Assembly: GCA_017745175.1 (NCBI GenBank)
Contig: JAGHZY010000003.1
Coordinates: 1 to 64,000, forward strand
Direction: 5' to 3'
From: Sphingopyxis sp.
GTDB taxonomy: Bacteria > Pseudomonadota > Alphaproteobacteria > Sphingomonadales > Sphingomonadaceae
Length of the DNA: 64,000 nt
Part shown: one piece after another, positions 28,262 through 38,007 of the stretch
Layout: every line of letters starts with the position of its first letter
How positions within the stretch are numbered: position 1 is the stretch's first letter
Translations under genes and position numbers: made by a program
The notes under the pieces: model-generated
Seen by the model: the letters and a program-made list of their open reading frames with translations, nothing else
What the model was told of the DNA's origin: nothing
Databases searched by the model: none

Positions 28262-28888
28262 ATGGAAATCATCCTGCTCGAACGTATCGAGAAACTGGGC
28301 GGTATCGGCGACGTCGTCACCGTCAAGAACGGCTTTGCCCGCAACTATCTGCTCCCGAACAACAAGGCGCTCCGTGCGAACGAAGCCAACCGCAAGCTGT
28401 TCGAAGCCAACCGTTCGAAGATCGAGGCCGACAACGCCGAGCGTCGCACCGACGCCGAAGGTCGCGCCAAGGACATCGACGGCAAGCAGATCGTCCTGAT
28501 CCGTCAGGCGTCGAACACCGGCCAGCTTTATGGCTCGGTTTCGGTCCGTGACATCGTCGACGCACTCGTCGAGGACGGCGTCGAAGGCGTGACCAAGTCG
28601 ATGGTCGAGCTCGAACGCCCGATCAAGGCGCTCGGCCTCGTCGACGTCAAGGTCAAGCTGCACCCCGAAGTTGCGGTGACCGTCGGCGTCAACGTCGCGC
28701 GTTCGCCCGACGAAGCCGAAATGCAGAAGCAGGGCATCGACGTCATCGCCGCGATGTTCGAGGAAGAACAGGCCGAAGCCGTCGCTTCGGCGCTGGAACC
28801 CGACAGCGAGGACGAATTCGAAGACGCGACGCCGCCTTCGGAACTGGCTGCCGAGGCTCCAGCTGCGGACGAGAGCGAAGAGGCCTGA
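28262..28888 (+). CDS. rplI: 50S ribosomal protein L9
   Basis: L9 binds 23S rRNA near the L1 stalk base. The N-terminal domain MEIILLERIEKLGGIGD...VKNGFARNYLLPN is diagnostic, followed by the long connecting helix and a C-terminal domain. At 208 residues it is longer than the usual ~150 because of an acidic Ala/Glu-rich C-terminal extension. It ends the operon ahead of a strong terminator. Confidence 0.97.
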   Translation: MEIILLERIEKLGGIGDVVTVKNGFARNYLLPNNKALRANEANRKLFEANRSKIEADNAERRTDAEGRAKDIDGKQIVLIRQASNTGQLYGSVSVRDIVDALVEDGVEGVTKSMVELERPIKALGLVDVKVKLHPEVAVTVGVNVARSPDEAEMQKQGIDVIAAMFEEEQAEAVASALEPDSEDEFEDATPPSELAAEAPAADESEEA

Positions 28889-28912
28889 GGCCTTCGACCT
28901 CGCACGAGACAG

Positions 28913-28953
28913 AAAAGGCTCCGGAACCCGCGGTTCCGGAGCCTTTTTCTTTT
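28913..28953 (+). terminator. Rho-independent terminator of rpsF-rpsR-rplI
   Basis: GGCTCCGGAACC (28917-28928) and GGTTCCGGAGCC (28932-28943) form a perfect 12-bp stem with a CGC loop. It is flanked by AAAA upstream and TTTTT downstream, a textbook intrinsic terminator 25 bp after the rplI stop. Confidence 0.93.
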
Positions 28954-29013
28954 GTTTTCGATGGTGGTTCAGCGGCGGCTTCGGGGTAGGGAGCTGCCGC
29001 TCGGTTACCCACT

Positions 29014-29105
29014 CCCGATCCCGGTCTTGACCCGGGATCCCGCTATTTTTACGCGCTCATTGCCTTCGATCTCAAGCGGGACCCCGGATCAAGTCCGGGG
29101 TGACG
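29014..29105. repeat. Paired REP-like element, family B
   Basis: Two ~30-base units face each other: 29014-29043 (core GATCCCGGTCTTGACCCGGG) and 29076-29105 (core CCCCGGATCAAGTCCGGGG). Each is itself a short palindrome, and the second is close to the reverse complement of the first. Short extragenic palindromes of this CCGGATCAAGTCCGG type are common in alphaproteobacterial genomes. It lies between the rplI terminator and the folE 3' end. Confidence 0.75.
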
Positions 29106-29142
29106 ATGGATGTGAGGTCCGCAACCGCTCGCTACCGACCGC

Positions 29143-29745
29143 TCAATAGCCCATCAGGCTTAGCACTTCCTTGCGGCTGCGCTCGTCGTCGAGGAAGCAA
29201 CCGAGCAGCCGGCTCGTGACCATGCCGACGCCCGGCGTGCGCACGCCGCGCCCGGTCATACAGCCGTGCTGCGCGTCGATCACGACCGCGACGCCCTGCG
29301 GGTGGAGATTGTCCCAGATGCATTTCGCGACTTCGGCCGTCAGGCGTTCCTGTACCTGCAGGCGCCGCGCATAGCCGTTGAGTACGCGCGCGAGCTTCGA
29401 GATGCCGACGACGCGTTCGCGCGGCAGATAGGCGATCGACGCCTTGCCGGTGATGGGCGCCATATGATGTTCGCAGTGCGACTGGAACGGAATGTCGCGG
29501 AGCAGCACGATCTCGTCATAGCCGCCAACCTCCTCGAAGGTGCGCGAGAGATGGACCGAGGGGTCCTCGTCATAGCCCTGGCAATATTCCTTCCACGCGC
29601 GCGCGACGCGACGCGGCGTATCGAGCAGGCCCTCGCGTGCCGGATCGTCACCTGTCCACTCGATCAGTATCCGCACGGCATCCGCGACATGCTCGGGGAC
29701 CACCACCTTGCCGTCCGGTCCCAACTCTTGTCCGTTGTCGCTCAT
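29143..29745 (-). CDS. folE: GTP cyclohydrolase I FolE
   Basis: FolE converts GTP to 7,8-dihydroneopterin triphosphate in folate synthesis. The 200-residue product has the zinc ligand segment QSHCEHHMAPITG, YLPRERVVGISKLAR, QVQERLT and a C-terminal C in QHGCMTGRGV. The start MSDNGQELG at 29745 is preferred over 29778, which adds unrelated residues. It is the zinc-dependent (type IA) form. Confidence 0.95.
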   Translation of the reverse strand: MSDNGQELGPDGKVVVPEHVADAVRILIEWTGDDPAREGLLDTPRRVARAWKEYCQGYDEDPSVHLSRTFEEVGGYDEIVLLRDIPFQSHCEHHMAPITGKASIAYLPRERVVGISKLARVLNGYARRLQVQERLTAEVAKCIWDNLHPQGVAVVIDAQHGCMTGRGVRTPGVGMVTSRLLGCFLDDERSRKEVLSLMGY

Positions 29746-30180
29746 CGCCCCGCTTTCACTGTTGCCTTCATGTCGCACATTTCGCGGCGAATGCGCCGAT
29801 TAGCAAGGGCCGGAGAAGAAGAAATTGTCCTCTCCCATCAACTTTACGTTGCGGAATCTTGGCTTTTTCACTTTTCGGAGAGGCGCGGTTTCGCGTCCTT
29901 TTTTGGGCTCAACAAGCCACTTGACGCTTTCGTCAACTCGGCGCACCTTCGGGTCATACAGAACTCGCTCAAGCGGGTCGTATTCCGGAGAGGCCGGCGT
30001 ATTCCCCGACGCCGGCGGGAGAGGACGATGACCAGCACAGCTGGCAGGTGGGATTCACAAGGGCACATGGCCGTTTTGGCCCGGTGCCCTTTGCCATGTC
30101 TGGTCGTTTCCCCTCCCCTTACCACAATCTGAAAGTTGGGCGGCCCCGCATCGCGCGGGGACGAAAAAGGGAGGCTGTAG
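29746..30180. other. 435-bp intergenic region between folE and a TonB receptor gene
   Basis: This divergent region should hold the promoters of folE and the receptor gene. The clearest structure is a perfect inverted repeat, TTGACGCTTTCGTCAA, at 29921-29936. It could be an operator or overlap a -35 element, but I cannot assign a regulator. Nothing else is recognised. Confidence 0.5.
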
Positions 30181-33165
30181 ATGAAGTTCAAGGCACTGAT
30201 CGGAACCTCGATCCTTGCGATGTCGGTGGCGACACCGGCCTTTGCGCAGGACGCGGCGGATGAAGTGGAACGCGATGCTTTCGGCGGCGAGATCGTCGTC
30301 ACGGCGCAGCGCCAGTCGGAACGCCTGCAGGACGTGCCGATCGCGGTCAGCGCCTTCTCGACCGAAGCGCTCGAAGCCCAGCAGATCAAGACGCCGTCCG
30401 ATCTTCAGCTGACGCTGCCCAACGTCACCTTCACCAAGACCAACTTCACCGGCGCGAGCTTCACCATCCGCGGCATCGGCGACCTTTGCGTCGGCACGAC
30501 CTGCGACAGCGCGACCGCGATCCATCTGAACGGCGACCCGCTGTTTTCGACCCGCCTGTTCGAGACCGAATTCTTCGATCTCGAGCGTATCGAGGTGCTG
30601 CGCGGGCCGCAGGGCACGCTGTTCGGGCGCAACGCGACCTCGGGCGTGGTCAATGTGATCACCGCAAAACCGAAGCTCGGCACCTTCGAAGCCGCTGCCG
30701 AAGCCGAATATGGAAACTATGATTCCATCAAGGGCAAGGCGATGGTCAACATCCCGCTCGGCGATACGATGGGCATCCGCGTCGCGGGCATCTACCTCAA
30801 CCGCGACGGCTATACGAAGAACAGCTTCCTCGGCACGCGTATCGACGACCGTGATCTCTATTCGGTCCGCGGCTCGTTCCGCTGGGAGCCGACCGAGAAC
30901 ACCACGATCGACCTGCTGGCGTCCTATTTCCGTGAAAAGGACCAGCGTACGCGCATCCAGAAACAGCTGTGCCAGCGCGATCCGACCGGCATCCTCGGCT
31001 GCCTGAACAGCCGGCTCGACAATTCGCCCTTCAACGGTAACGCGACCTTCACCGCGGCGCTGACCTCGCGCGAGTTCCTCGCGATTCGCGGCATTCCGCA
31101 GGCCTTTGCGCTCGGCAGCCTTTATGGTCCCGACGTTTATGCCAATACCACCATCCCGTCGGATCCGCGCGAAGTGAACACGGCGTACACGCCCAGCTAC
31201 TTCACCAGCGAACTGACGCTGCAGGGCCAGATCGAGCATAATTTCGGCCCCGTGTCGCTGCAGGTGTCGGGCCAGTATCAGAAGGTCAAGCTCGACGCGT
31301 CGCAGGATTACAACAGCAATATCGGCAACCGCGCGCTCTATGCGACCGGTCTCGCGACCCTGCAGGCGGCGGCGAACGGTGCGCTGGGCGCGGCGCTCGC
31401 GCCCTATTTCCGGCCCGTCGCCGCGGCGATCATTCCCAATGGCCCGACCGGCCAGCTTTGCACCTCGCTCGCCGAGGAAAGCGGCTACGGCGCCTTTGGC
31501 GGCAAGAAGATCTGCAGCGACCAGTCGCTCCAGTTCGACCGGTCGAACCAGTATAACAGCAGCTGGTCGGTCGAGGGCATCCTGTCGAGCGACCTCGACG
31601 GGCCCTTCAACTTCCTCGTCGGCGGCATCTATGCCGATTATCACCTGACCGAGAACAGCTATTATGTGAATGCCTTCCCGATCGATTATCTGACCGGGGT
31701 GCTCGGCGCCTTCACCGCAGCGACCAACCCGCCGGCCGCGGGGGGCCCGCTGCCGCCGTCATTCCTCGCGACGCCCTTCTTCCGCAACAACACCGACGAT
31801 CTGAAGATCACGTCCTACGGTCTGTTCGGCGAAGCCTATTTCGAGTTCAGCGACCGGCTGAAACTTACCGCCGGCCTGCGCTACAACAACGACAAGAAGA
31901 GCGTGCAGGCGCGGTCGACGCTGGCAAGCTTCCTCGCGCCGCACGGCGGAACCGGAAGCGTGTTCGATTCGCCGTTCGTCGGATCGTTCGACGCCGACCC
32001 CGGCACGCCGGGCAACCAGATTATCCAGGAGCGTACGGTCAAGTTCAACAAGCTGACCGGACGCGCGGTGCTCGATTTCAAGATCACCGACGACAATCTG
32101 CTCTATGCGTCCTATTCGCGCGGCTACAAGTCGGGCGGTATCAACCCGCCGCTGCAGCCGATCTTCGCGGTACCCGAATCGTTCAAACCCGAGCAGGTCG
32201 ACGCGTTCGAAATCGGGTCGAAGAACACCTTCGGTGGCGGCGCGCTCCAGCTGAACCTCACGGCCTTCTACTACAAGTACAAGGATCTGCAGCTCAGCAA
32301 GATCGTCGCACGCACCGCGGTCAACGACAATGTCAGCGCGGATATCTACGGGTTCGAGGCCGAAGCGATCGTTCGGCCCGATCCCGACGTCGTGGTCAAC
32401 CTGGGCTTCAGCTACCTGCACAGCAAGGTGACCGACGACAAGTTCACGAGCAACCCGCGCGACTTCGGCGGCGGCCGCAGCGACGCGGTGATCATCAAGG
32501 ATATCACCAACGCCGCAAACTGCGCGGTCGCATCGCGGACGGGCAATGTCGCGGGGGTCAATGCGTTCGTGAACGGGGTCCAGCAGGTCATCAACGGCGG
32601 GTTTGTCCCGGGCGTGGCGGCCGGCGCCGGGCTGCGGCCGACCACCGCCTTCCCGGCCGATGGCGGTATCGCATCGACCGGCGCCTTCAGCATCTGTGCG
32701 GTAATGGACGCCGCGGCGGCCGGAGCCTTTGCAGCGGCAGGCCTGAACCCGGCGAACTTCGGCGGGATCGAATATTTCTCCGCCGGCGTTCCGGTGAATA
32801 TCAAGGGCAACCAGCTGCCGCAGGCGCCGAATTACAAATTCAGCGCGGGCGTACAATATACGGCACATCTCGGCGGCGGCGGCATGAGCCTCGTCCCGCG
32901 CGTCGACCTTGCCTATACTGGTGAAAGCTATGGCAGCATCTTCAACGGCAATGTGAACCGCATCAAGGGCTATGCGCAGGTCAATGCGCAGCTGCAACTG
33001 AACGGCCCCGACGACAAATGGTATGTGAAGGGGTTCGTCCAGAACCTCTTCGATTCCAACAGCGTCACCGGCCTTTACATCACCGACCAGTCGTCGGGGA
33101 ATTACACCAACATCTTCACCCTCGAACCGCGGCGCTACGGCATCGCGGCGGGCGTGAAGTTCTAG
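30181..33165 (+). CDS. TonB-dependent receptor (large, sphingomonad type)
   Basis: This outer-membrane active-transport receptor has 994 residues. A signal peptide ends at AFAQ, and EIVVTAQRQSERLQDVPIAV is the TonB box and start of the plug. The plug shows TIRGIG and ERIEVLRGPQGTLFGRNATSGVVNV, and the barrel ends RRYGIAAGVKF with terminal Phe. A cysteine pair in the plug (DLCVGTTCD) and further Cys in extracellular-type loops are notable. The substrate is unknown; these receptors in sphingomonads often serve siderophores, oligosaccharides or aromatics. It converges with another TonB receptor gene across two hairpins. Confidence 0.92.
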   Translation: MKFKALIGTSILAMSVATPAFAQDAADEVERDAFGGEIVVTAQRQSERLQDVPIAVSAFSTEALEAQQIKTPSDLQLTLPNVTFTKTNFTGASFTIRGIGDLCVGTTCDSATAIHLNGDPLFSTRLFETEFFDLERIEVLRGPQGTLFGRNATSGVVNVITAKPKLGTFEAAAEAEYGNYDSIKGKAMVNIPLGDTMGIRVAGIYLNRDGYTKNSFLGTRIDDRDLYSVRGSFRWEPTENTTIDLLASYFREKDQRTRIQKQLCQRDPTGILGCLNSRLDNSPFNGNATFTAALTSREFLAIRGIPQAFALGSLYGPDVYANTTIPSDPREVNTAYTPSYFTSELTLQGQIEHNFGPVSLQVSGQYQKVKLDASQDYNSNIGNRALYATGLATLQAAANGALGAALAPYFRPVAAAIIPNGPTGQLCTSLAEESGYGAFGGKKICSDQSLQFDRSNQYNSSWSVEGILSSDLDGPFNFLVGGIYADYHLTENSYYVNAFPIDYLTGVLGAFTAATNPPAAGGPLPPSFLATPFFRNNTDDLKITSYGLFGEAYFEFSDRLKLTAGLRYNNDKKSVQARSTLASFLAPHGGTGSVFDSPFVGSFDADPGTPGNQIIQERTVKFNKLTGRAVLDFKITDDNLLYASYSRGYKSGGINPPLQPIFAVPESFKPEQVDAFEIGSKNTFGGGALQLNLTAFYYKYKDLQLSKIVARTAVNDNVSADIYGFEAEAIVRPDPDVVVNLGFSYLHSKVTDDKFTSNPRDFGGGRSDAVIIKDITNAANCAVASRTGNVAGVNAFVNGVQQVINGGFVPGVAAGAGLRPTTAFPADGGIASTGAFSICAVMDAAAAGAFAAAGLNPANFGGIEYFSAGVPVNIKGNQLPQAPNYKFSAGVQYTAHLGGGGMSLVPRVDLAYTGESYGSIFNGNVNRIKGYAQVNAQLQLNGPDDKWYVKGFVQNLFDSNSVTGLYITDQSSGNYTNIFTLEPRRYGIAAGVKF

Positions 33166-33193
33166 CCCAGCCGGCGGCAACGCCGGCGAAATA

Positions 33194-33230
33194 CCCCGGC
33201 CTTCCCATCGGGAGGCCGGGGTTTCTTTTT
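33194..33230 (+). terminator. Rho-independent terminator of the plus-strand TonB receptor gene
   Basis: A 12-bp stem (CCCCGGCCTTCC with GGGAGGCCGGGG, one G-U pair) at 33194-33221 is followed by TTTCTTTTT. It starts 29 bp after the receptor stop. Confidence 0.9.
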
Positions 33231-33245
33231 GTCCAGGGCAGGCAA

Positions 33246-33286
33246 GGAAAAAGGGGCCGGACCATCATCCGATGGTCCGGCCCCTT
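33246..33286 (-). terminator. Rho-independent terminator of the minus-strand TonB receptor gene
   Basis: AAGGGGCCGGACCATC (33251-33266) and its exact complement at 33271-33286 form a 16-bp stem with a 4-base loop. On the minus strand a T-rich tract (TTTTTCC) follows. It serves the gene ending at 33315. Confidence 0.9.
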
Positions 33287-33314
33287 CAGGCGATCCGGTG
33301 GATCAGCGTGCCAA

Positions 33315-35888
33315 TCAGAATTTGGCGCGCAGCTTGACCCCATAGAGCCGCGGCGGAGCCGGATAGACCGCGAAGTTCGCGCTCTGCTCGGGGATCGGGA
33401 ACGAGGTGATGTTGTAATATTTGTTGAAGAGATTCTCGACGTAGAACTCGATCGCATAATTCTGGTCGGGGCCGAAGTTGAGCCCGGCGCGCGCGTTAAC
33501 GATCGAATAGCCGTCATTCGTGGTGAAGGGGATCGCGACGGGGTCGTTGATCGTGTGGGCGTCGCTGTTCATCCGCCAGTCGACATGCACGAGGCCGCCG
33601 ACATTGCTGCTGATCTGCGGCGTCCAGGTGACCGCGCCGGTGACGACATGCTTCGGCGAATTGGTGAGCGGCATGCGGTCATCCTCGCCGGCCGCGGGGT
33701 CCTTCACCTTCGTGTCGATGTAGGAATAGCCGAGCGTGATGTTGAGGTCGGAGGCCGGGCGGATGACCGACTCGAGCTCGACGCCCTGCGCCACGACCTT
33801 GTCGAAGTTCTGGACGACGAAGTTGTTCCCCATGAAGGCGAGGTTCTGATAGCCCTTCAGCTCGGTATAGAAGGCGTTGGCGTTGAACTGGAACGCCGAG
33901 CTGAAATCGGTCTTCACGCCGACTTCGAACGAATCGACGTCCTCGTTGCCGAACTCGAGGTCCGAGGCCTGCGCGCCGTTGCCGCCGAGGAAGCGGGTGT
34001 CGAACGAGCCACGGTCGAGGTTGTAGCCGCCCGATTTGTAGCCGCGGTCATAGCCGCCATAGACCATGATGCGATCGTCGAGCTTGATCGACAGCTTGGC
34101 CGTTCCCGTAAGCTTGCTCTCGCTGCGCTTGTCGCGGTAGATTCCGTTGAATTCGGGATTGACCACAGGATTGCAGACGAGGTTGAAGATCGCGTTGCCG
34201 AGGCCCGAAGGCAGGCCCTGCAGCGCCTGGCGATAGAGGCCGTAGCGTGCGCTCTGCAGCGTCGCGCAACCCGGCAGGTTCGACTGCAGGTCGGCGTTCA
34301 GCTTCTTCGATTCATGATTATAGCGCAGGCCGAGGGTCAGCGAGACATTGTCGTTGAAGTCGATGATGTTGTGCGTGAACAGCGCGAAGGCTTCGGTGTT
34401 GACGCGGTAGGCGTCGCCGATCTGGCCCTGTCCGGCCTGCGGCGCGGGCAGCGGGGTCAGGAAGGTGTCGAGCACGCCCGCCTGCGCCGCGGCGGCTGCG
34501 AGCTGCGGGTTCGACGCGAGCAGCACCTGACCCACCAGCGGCGAATTCGGGATCGACTGGAAAATCTGGAAACCCGTCGGTCCGGGCACCGCCGAATCGG
34601 TCAGCGCATTGATGAAGGCATCGACATATTGCGCGCCCTGCGTGCCGAAGCGGGTCCGTTCGGTATATTTCAGTTTCTCGTTGAGATAGAAACCGCCGAT
34701 CAGCCAGTCGACATGGTCGTCGAAAGCCGTGCCCTTGAGCCGGACTTCCTGCGTGAAATCGCGCATCCCGATCGGCATGTTCTCGCGATAGGCGCGGTCG
34801 ACCCCCGAGAAGTCGACGTCCATGCCGCGCGTGGCCTTCCAGTCGCGATACGCGGTGATCGACGTCAGCTCGACGCCGCCCAGATCCCAGTCGAGCTGAC
34901 CCGACACGCCCCATTCGCGCATCTTTTCGGTGAGGTCGCGATTGGGCGAATAGGCGACTTCGCGATCCTTGGGATTATAGGGCCGCACGATACCGGTCAG
35001 ACCATTGGCGGCCGCCAGCCCCTGGACGACCGAGGCCGCGGCGAAGGCCGGTGTGCCCGCCAGCGCAAAGCCCGAGTTGGTGTTGAGCGCGCCGCAGCAC
35101 TGCTCGTCGGTCTTGGCATAGTCGGCGATCAGACGGAACGAGACGTCGTCCTTCTCGAACAGCGCCTGCCCGCGCACCGACCAGCGGTCGAGATTGTTGA
35201 AGCGGCGATCGCTGTTGACGTCCTTGATGTAGCCGTCACGCTTGTGATAGCCGCCGTCGATCCGCACCGCGAGCGCTTCCGACACCGGGCCCGTCACGCC
35301 GGCTTTCAGTTCGATCTCGTCCAGATTGCCATAGCTTGCCTCGGCATAGCCGCCGAGAGTGAAGCTCGGCTTCTGGGTCACGATGTTGAGCGCGCCCGCC
35401 GAGGTGTTGCGGCCGAACAGCGTCCCCTGCGGCCCGCGCAGAACCTCGACGCGATCGATCGGCGGCAGGTCGGCGAGCGCAAGGCCGGCGCGCGCGCGGA
35501 AAACGCCGTCGACGAAGACGCCGACCGACGGTTCGAAGCCCGGGTTGTCGCCCGCGGTGCCGATGCCGCGGATACGAAGCACGACGCCGGTCGCCGACGA
35601 CTGGCCGGTGGTCGCCTGGAAGCTCGGCGCGATCTGACGGAGGCCGCGAATGTCGCTGATACCCGAATTTTCGAGCTGCTCGCCGCCGACAACGTTGACC
35701 GCGATCGGGATATCCTGCGAGCGCTGCGCGCGGCCCGTCGCGGTCACGATGATGTCGTTGCCATAATCGGTATCGTCGGCCGCGGCCGCCGTGTCAGCGG
35801 CGGGGGCGGTATCCTGCGCGAAGGCGATGGCGGGGGTGGTCGCGGCGCACAGCATGGTGGCGCCCAACAAGACGTTGCGCAAAGTCAT
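33315..35888 (-). CDS. TonB-dependent receptor
   Basis: The 857-residue outer-membrane receptor has a signal peptide (MTLRNVLLGATMLCAATTPAIAFAQ) and a TonB-box region NDIIVTATGRAQRSQDIPIAV. The plug shows LRIRGIG and DRVEVLRGPQGTLFGRNTSAG, and the barrel ends YGVKLRAKF. The ATG at 35888 starts the signal peptide; the longer frame upstream is leader sequence. No substrate clue is present beside it. It is divergent from the alkaline-phosphatase-superfamily membrane protein gene. Confidence 0.92.
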   Translation of the reverse strand: MTLRNVLLGATMLCAATTPAIAFAQDTAPAADTAAAADDTDYGNDIIVTATGRAQRSQDIPIAVNVVGGEQLENSGISDIRGLRQIAPSFQATTGQSSATGVVLRIRGIGTAGDNPGFEPSVGVFVDGVFRARAGLALADLPPIDRVEVLRGPQGTLFGRNTSAGALNIVTQKPSFTLGGYAEASYGNLDEIELKAGVTGPVSEALAVRIDGGYHKRDGYIKDVNSDRRFNNLDRWSVRGQALFEKDDVSFRLIADYAKTDEQCCGALNTNSGFALAGTPAFAAASVVQGLAAANGLTGIVRPYNPKDREVAYSPNRDLTEKMREWGVSGQLDWDLGGVELTSITAYRDWKATRGMDVDFSGVDRAYRENMPIGMRDFTQEVRLKGTAFDDHVDWLIGGFYLNEKLKYTERTRFGTQGAQYVDAFINALTDSAVPGPTGFQIFQSIPNSPLVGQVLLASNPQLAAAAAQAGVLDTFLTPLPAPQAGQGQIGDAYRVNTEAFALFTHNIIDFNDNVSLTLGLRYNHESKKLNADLQSNLPGCATLQSARYGLYRQALQGLPSGLGNAIFNLVCNPVVNPEFNGIYRDKRSESKLTGTAKLSIKLDDRIMVYGGYDRGYKSGGYNLDRGSFDTRFLGGNGAQASDLEFGNEDVDSFEVGVKTDFSSAFQFNANAFYTELKGYQNLAFMGNNFVVQNFDKVVAQGVELESVIRPASDLNITLGYSYIDTKVKDPAAGEDDRMPLTNSPKHVVTGAVTWTPQISSNVGGLVHVDWRMNSDAHTINDPVAIPFTTNDGYSIVNARAGLNFGPDQNYAIEFYVENLFNKYYNITSFPIPEQSANFAVYPAPPRLYGVKLRAKF

Positions 35889-36240
35889 GATCAGTCTCTC
35901 TCTCCAAAACCCGCCGAGGCGCAGCCAAAGGCTTATCGGGAGATGCCCGGCAGTGAATGACCGGTCTAGCGCACCGCCCCGCCGCGTCAACGCGCGCGCG
36001 AAAAAATGCCGATTTTCCGTGCATTCGTGACTAAATTGCAACAGTTTACGCTACGGCAAATGTTCGTATCGATCGGACGCCGATCCGGCAGGCCGGCGTC
36101 GGCGAACGAGACCCCGAGGACATGGGCCACCCCGGATTTTGCCAAAAATTCAGAATTGGCGCATTACCGGCATCCGACGTGCCGGCCTCTCCATCGCTGG
36201 CCCGTCCGCCACCCGATTTACCGATGACGAAGGACGCCTG
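35889..36240. other. 352-bp divergent intergenic region
   Basis: This stretch lies between the minus-strand TonB receptor gene and the plus-strand membrane transferase gene and presumably carries both promoters. It includes a more A/T-rich patch around 36000-36060. I found no convincing Fur, Zur or other operator and no RNA gene. Confidence 0.4.
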
Positions 36241-37962
36241 ATGCAGGCACAGATTTTGCCGGGCCCGAGAACGCTCACCAAGACAATATTGATCGTCATC
36301 GCGCTGGCCTTCGAATTCCCCGGGGTTGCGACGCGCGTCGCCACGCTCGGACTGTCGGCTCCGCTCGTGCTCTTTCTCGGCCTCTATTGCGGACTGCTGG
36401 CCTGCCTGTGGAGCGCAGCCTTTATCCGCATCGCGGCGTTGCGCTGGGGCTGGGCGCTGCTTTTTGCGCTGGCGGCCGTCCTGATCGGCACCTTTCAGGA
36501 CGCCACCGCTGACGCCATGAGTTACGACGCCTTCGTCACGATGATCAACTCGGCAGGCTTCGCCGACGATGCGTTCGCACAATATGCCGCAGCGCTCGTT
36601 TGGGCGGCCGCGGGCGCCGCCTTCCTGCTCGTCGGCGTCGGCCTGAAACCCGACGCACGCACGCGCGTGCCCGGAATCGTCGCCATGACCGCACCGTTCG
36701 CCGGCCTCGCGGTGCTGACCGTCCTGCTCTTTGCACGCGGCGGCGAAGGCGGCCGCGGGATACCCGGAGCATGGACCGGGATGGCCTATGCGGCGCTCGC
36801 CGGCTTCGAGGCCGCGACCCGGCCATCAACGACGCACCAGCCCGTCCGGATCGCGCGCGACCGGAAAGGACAGCCGGGCGACATCGTCCTGATCATCGAC
36901 GAAAGCATCGCCGCCCGATATCTCGACATCAACGACCCCGCGGGCGTCCGTTCGGGCCTTGCGTCGCCGCCGCCCGGCATTTCCGTCGGCAATTTCGGGA
37001 TCGCCGCCGCGATCACCCATTGCAGCTTCGGAAGCAACCTGACGCTCCGCCACGGCGGCACGCGCGAGGGCTATCAACGGATCAACGCGACGATGCCTTC
37101 GATCTTCGACTATGCAAAACGGGCCGGGTTCGCGACGATCTATATCGACGCGCAAAGGACGGGCGGCGCCTATCAGAACGGCATGGACGACGCCGAGCGG
37201 CGCGCGATCGACCGTTTCGTCCAGTTCGACGATACGCCGGTGGTCGATCGCGACATGGCGGCGGCCGATACGCTGATCGCCGCACTGAACAACGGACGCC
37301 GCGAATTCATCCTGATCAACAAGATGGGCGCGCATTTTCCCGTCGCCGACAAATATCCGGACAGTGCCCGGATTTTCGCGCCCGCGCTGCCGCGCGACGA
37401 AACCACCGCGACCACCGATACGAGAATTCCGAAAAATCTGTATGTCGGGGCCGGGAGCTGGCGCCTCTATCGCAACAGTTATCGCAACACCGTCGCGTGG
37501 ACGGTGGGCGGCTTTTTCGACAGGCTGTTCGCGACCGCGCGGCTCGACGGCGCACTGATCGTCTATACGTCCGATCACGGGCAGAATCTGCACGAGCGGG
37601 GCGATTCGGGGACGACCACCCATTGCAACCCGGCCCCCGCCGTCGAGGAAGGCGCGGTGCCGCTGGTCGTCATCGCCGCAACGCCACGCTGGAACGCCGC
37701 GGCAAAAAGCCATTTCGACGCGTCGAGCCACTACCGGATATTCCCCGCGCTGCTCGATGCGATGGGTTATGACGCCGCGGAAGTGCGCCGCCAATATGGC
37801 GAAGCGCTCGATGCTCCGAAGGCCGATCCGGCGACGTTCAACCGTCTGTTCAATGCACGGCTGGGGCGCAAACCGATATGGGTCGGGGTCGAGCGCGCCG
37901 CGCTGGCGCGGCCTCCGGTCAGCGATTATCCGGTGGCAGACGCCGCGACGGCGCAACCATGA
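36241..37962 (+). CDS. Membrane alkaline-phosphatase-superfamily transferase (EptA/sulfatase-like)
   Basis: The 573-residue product has about five membrane segments in the first ~190 residues and then a periplasmic catalytic domain. The domain shows metal-binding GDIVLIIDESI near residue 220, the candidate nucleophile region CSFGSNLTLRHGG, and YTSDHGQNLHERG near residue 440. The layout matches lipid A phosphoethanolamine transferases and related polysaccharide-modifying enzymes. The target could be LPS, a capsule or a glycan. The start at 36241 (MQAQILPG) is chosen because upstream codons do not look like part of a membrane protein. The flippase and glycosyltransferase genes downstream support a cell-surface role. 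Confidence 0.75.
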   Translation: MQAQILPGPRTLTKTILIVIALAFEFPGVATRVATLGLSAPLVLFLGLYCGLLACLWSAAFIRIAALRWGWALLFALAAVLIGTFQDATADAMSYDAFVTMINSAGFADDAFAQYAAALVWAAAGAAFLLVGVGLKPDARTRVPGIVAMTAPFAGLAVLTVLLFARGGEGGRGIPGAWTGMAYAALAGFEAATRPSTTHQPVRIARDRKGQPGDIVLIIDESIAARYLDINDPAGVRSGLASPPPGISVGNFGIAAAITHCSFGSNLTLRHGGTREGYQRINATMPSIFDYAKRAGFATIYIDAQRTGGAYQNGMDDAERRAIDRFVQFDDTPVVDRDMAAADTLIAALNNGRREFILINKMGAHFPVADKYPDSARIFAPALPRDETTATTDTRIPKNLYVGAGSWRLYRNSYRNTVAWTVGGFFDRLFATARLDGALIVYTSDHGQNLHERGDSGTTTHCNPAPAVEEGAVPLVVIAATPRWNAAAKSHFDASSHYRIFPALLDAMGYDAAEVRRQYGEALDAPKADPATFNRLFNARLGRKPIWVGVERAALARPPVSDYPVADAATAQP

Positions 37963-38007
37963 TGCGGCGCAATGTTTTCCCAACGAATAGTTGCTAGGCT
38001 GGCGCGA

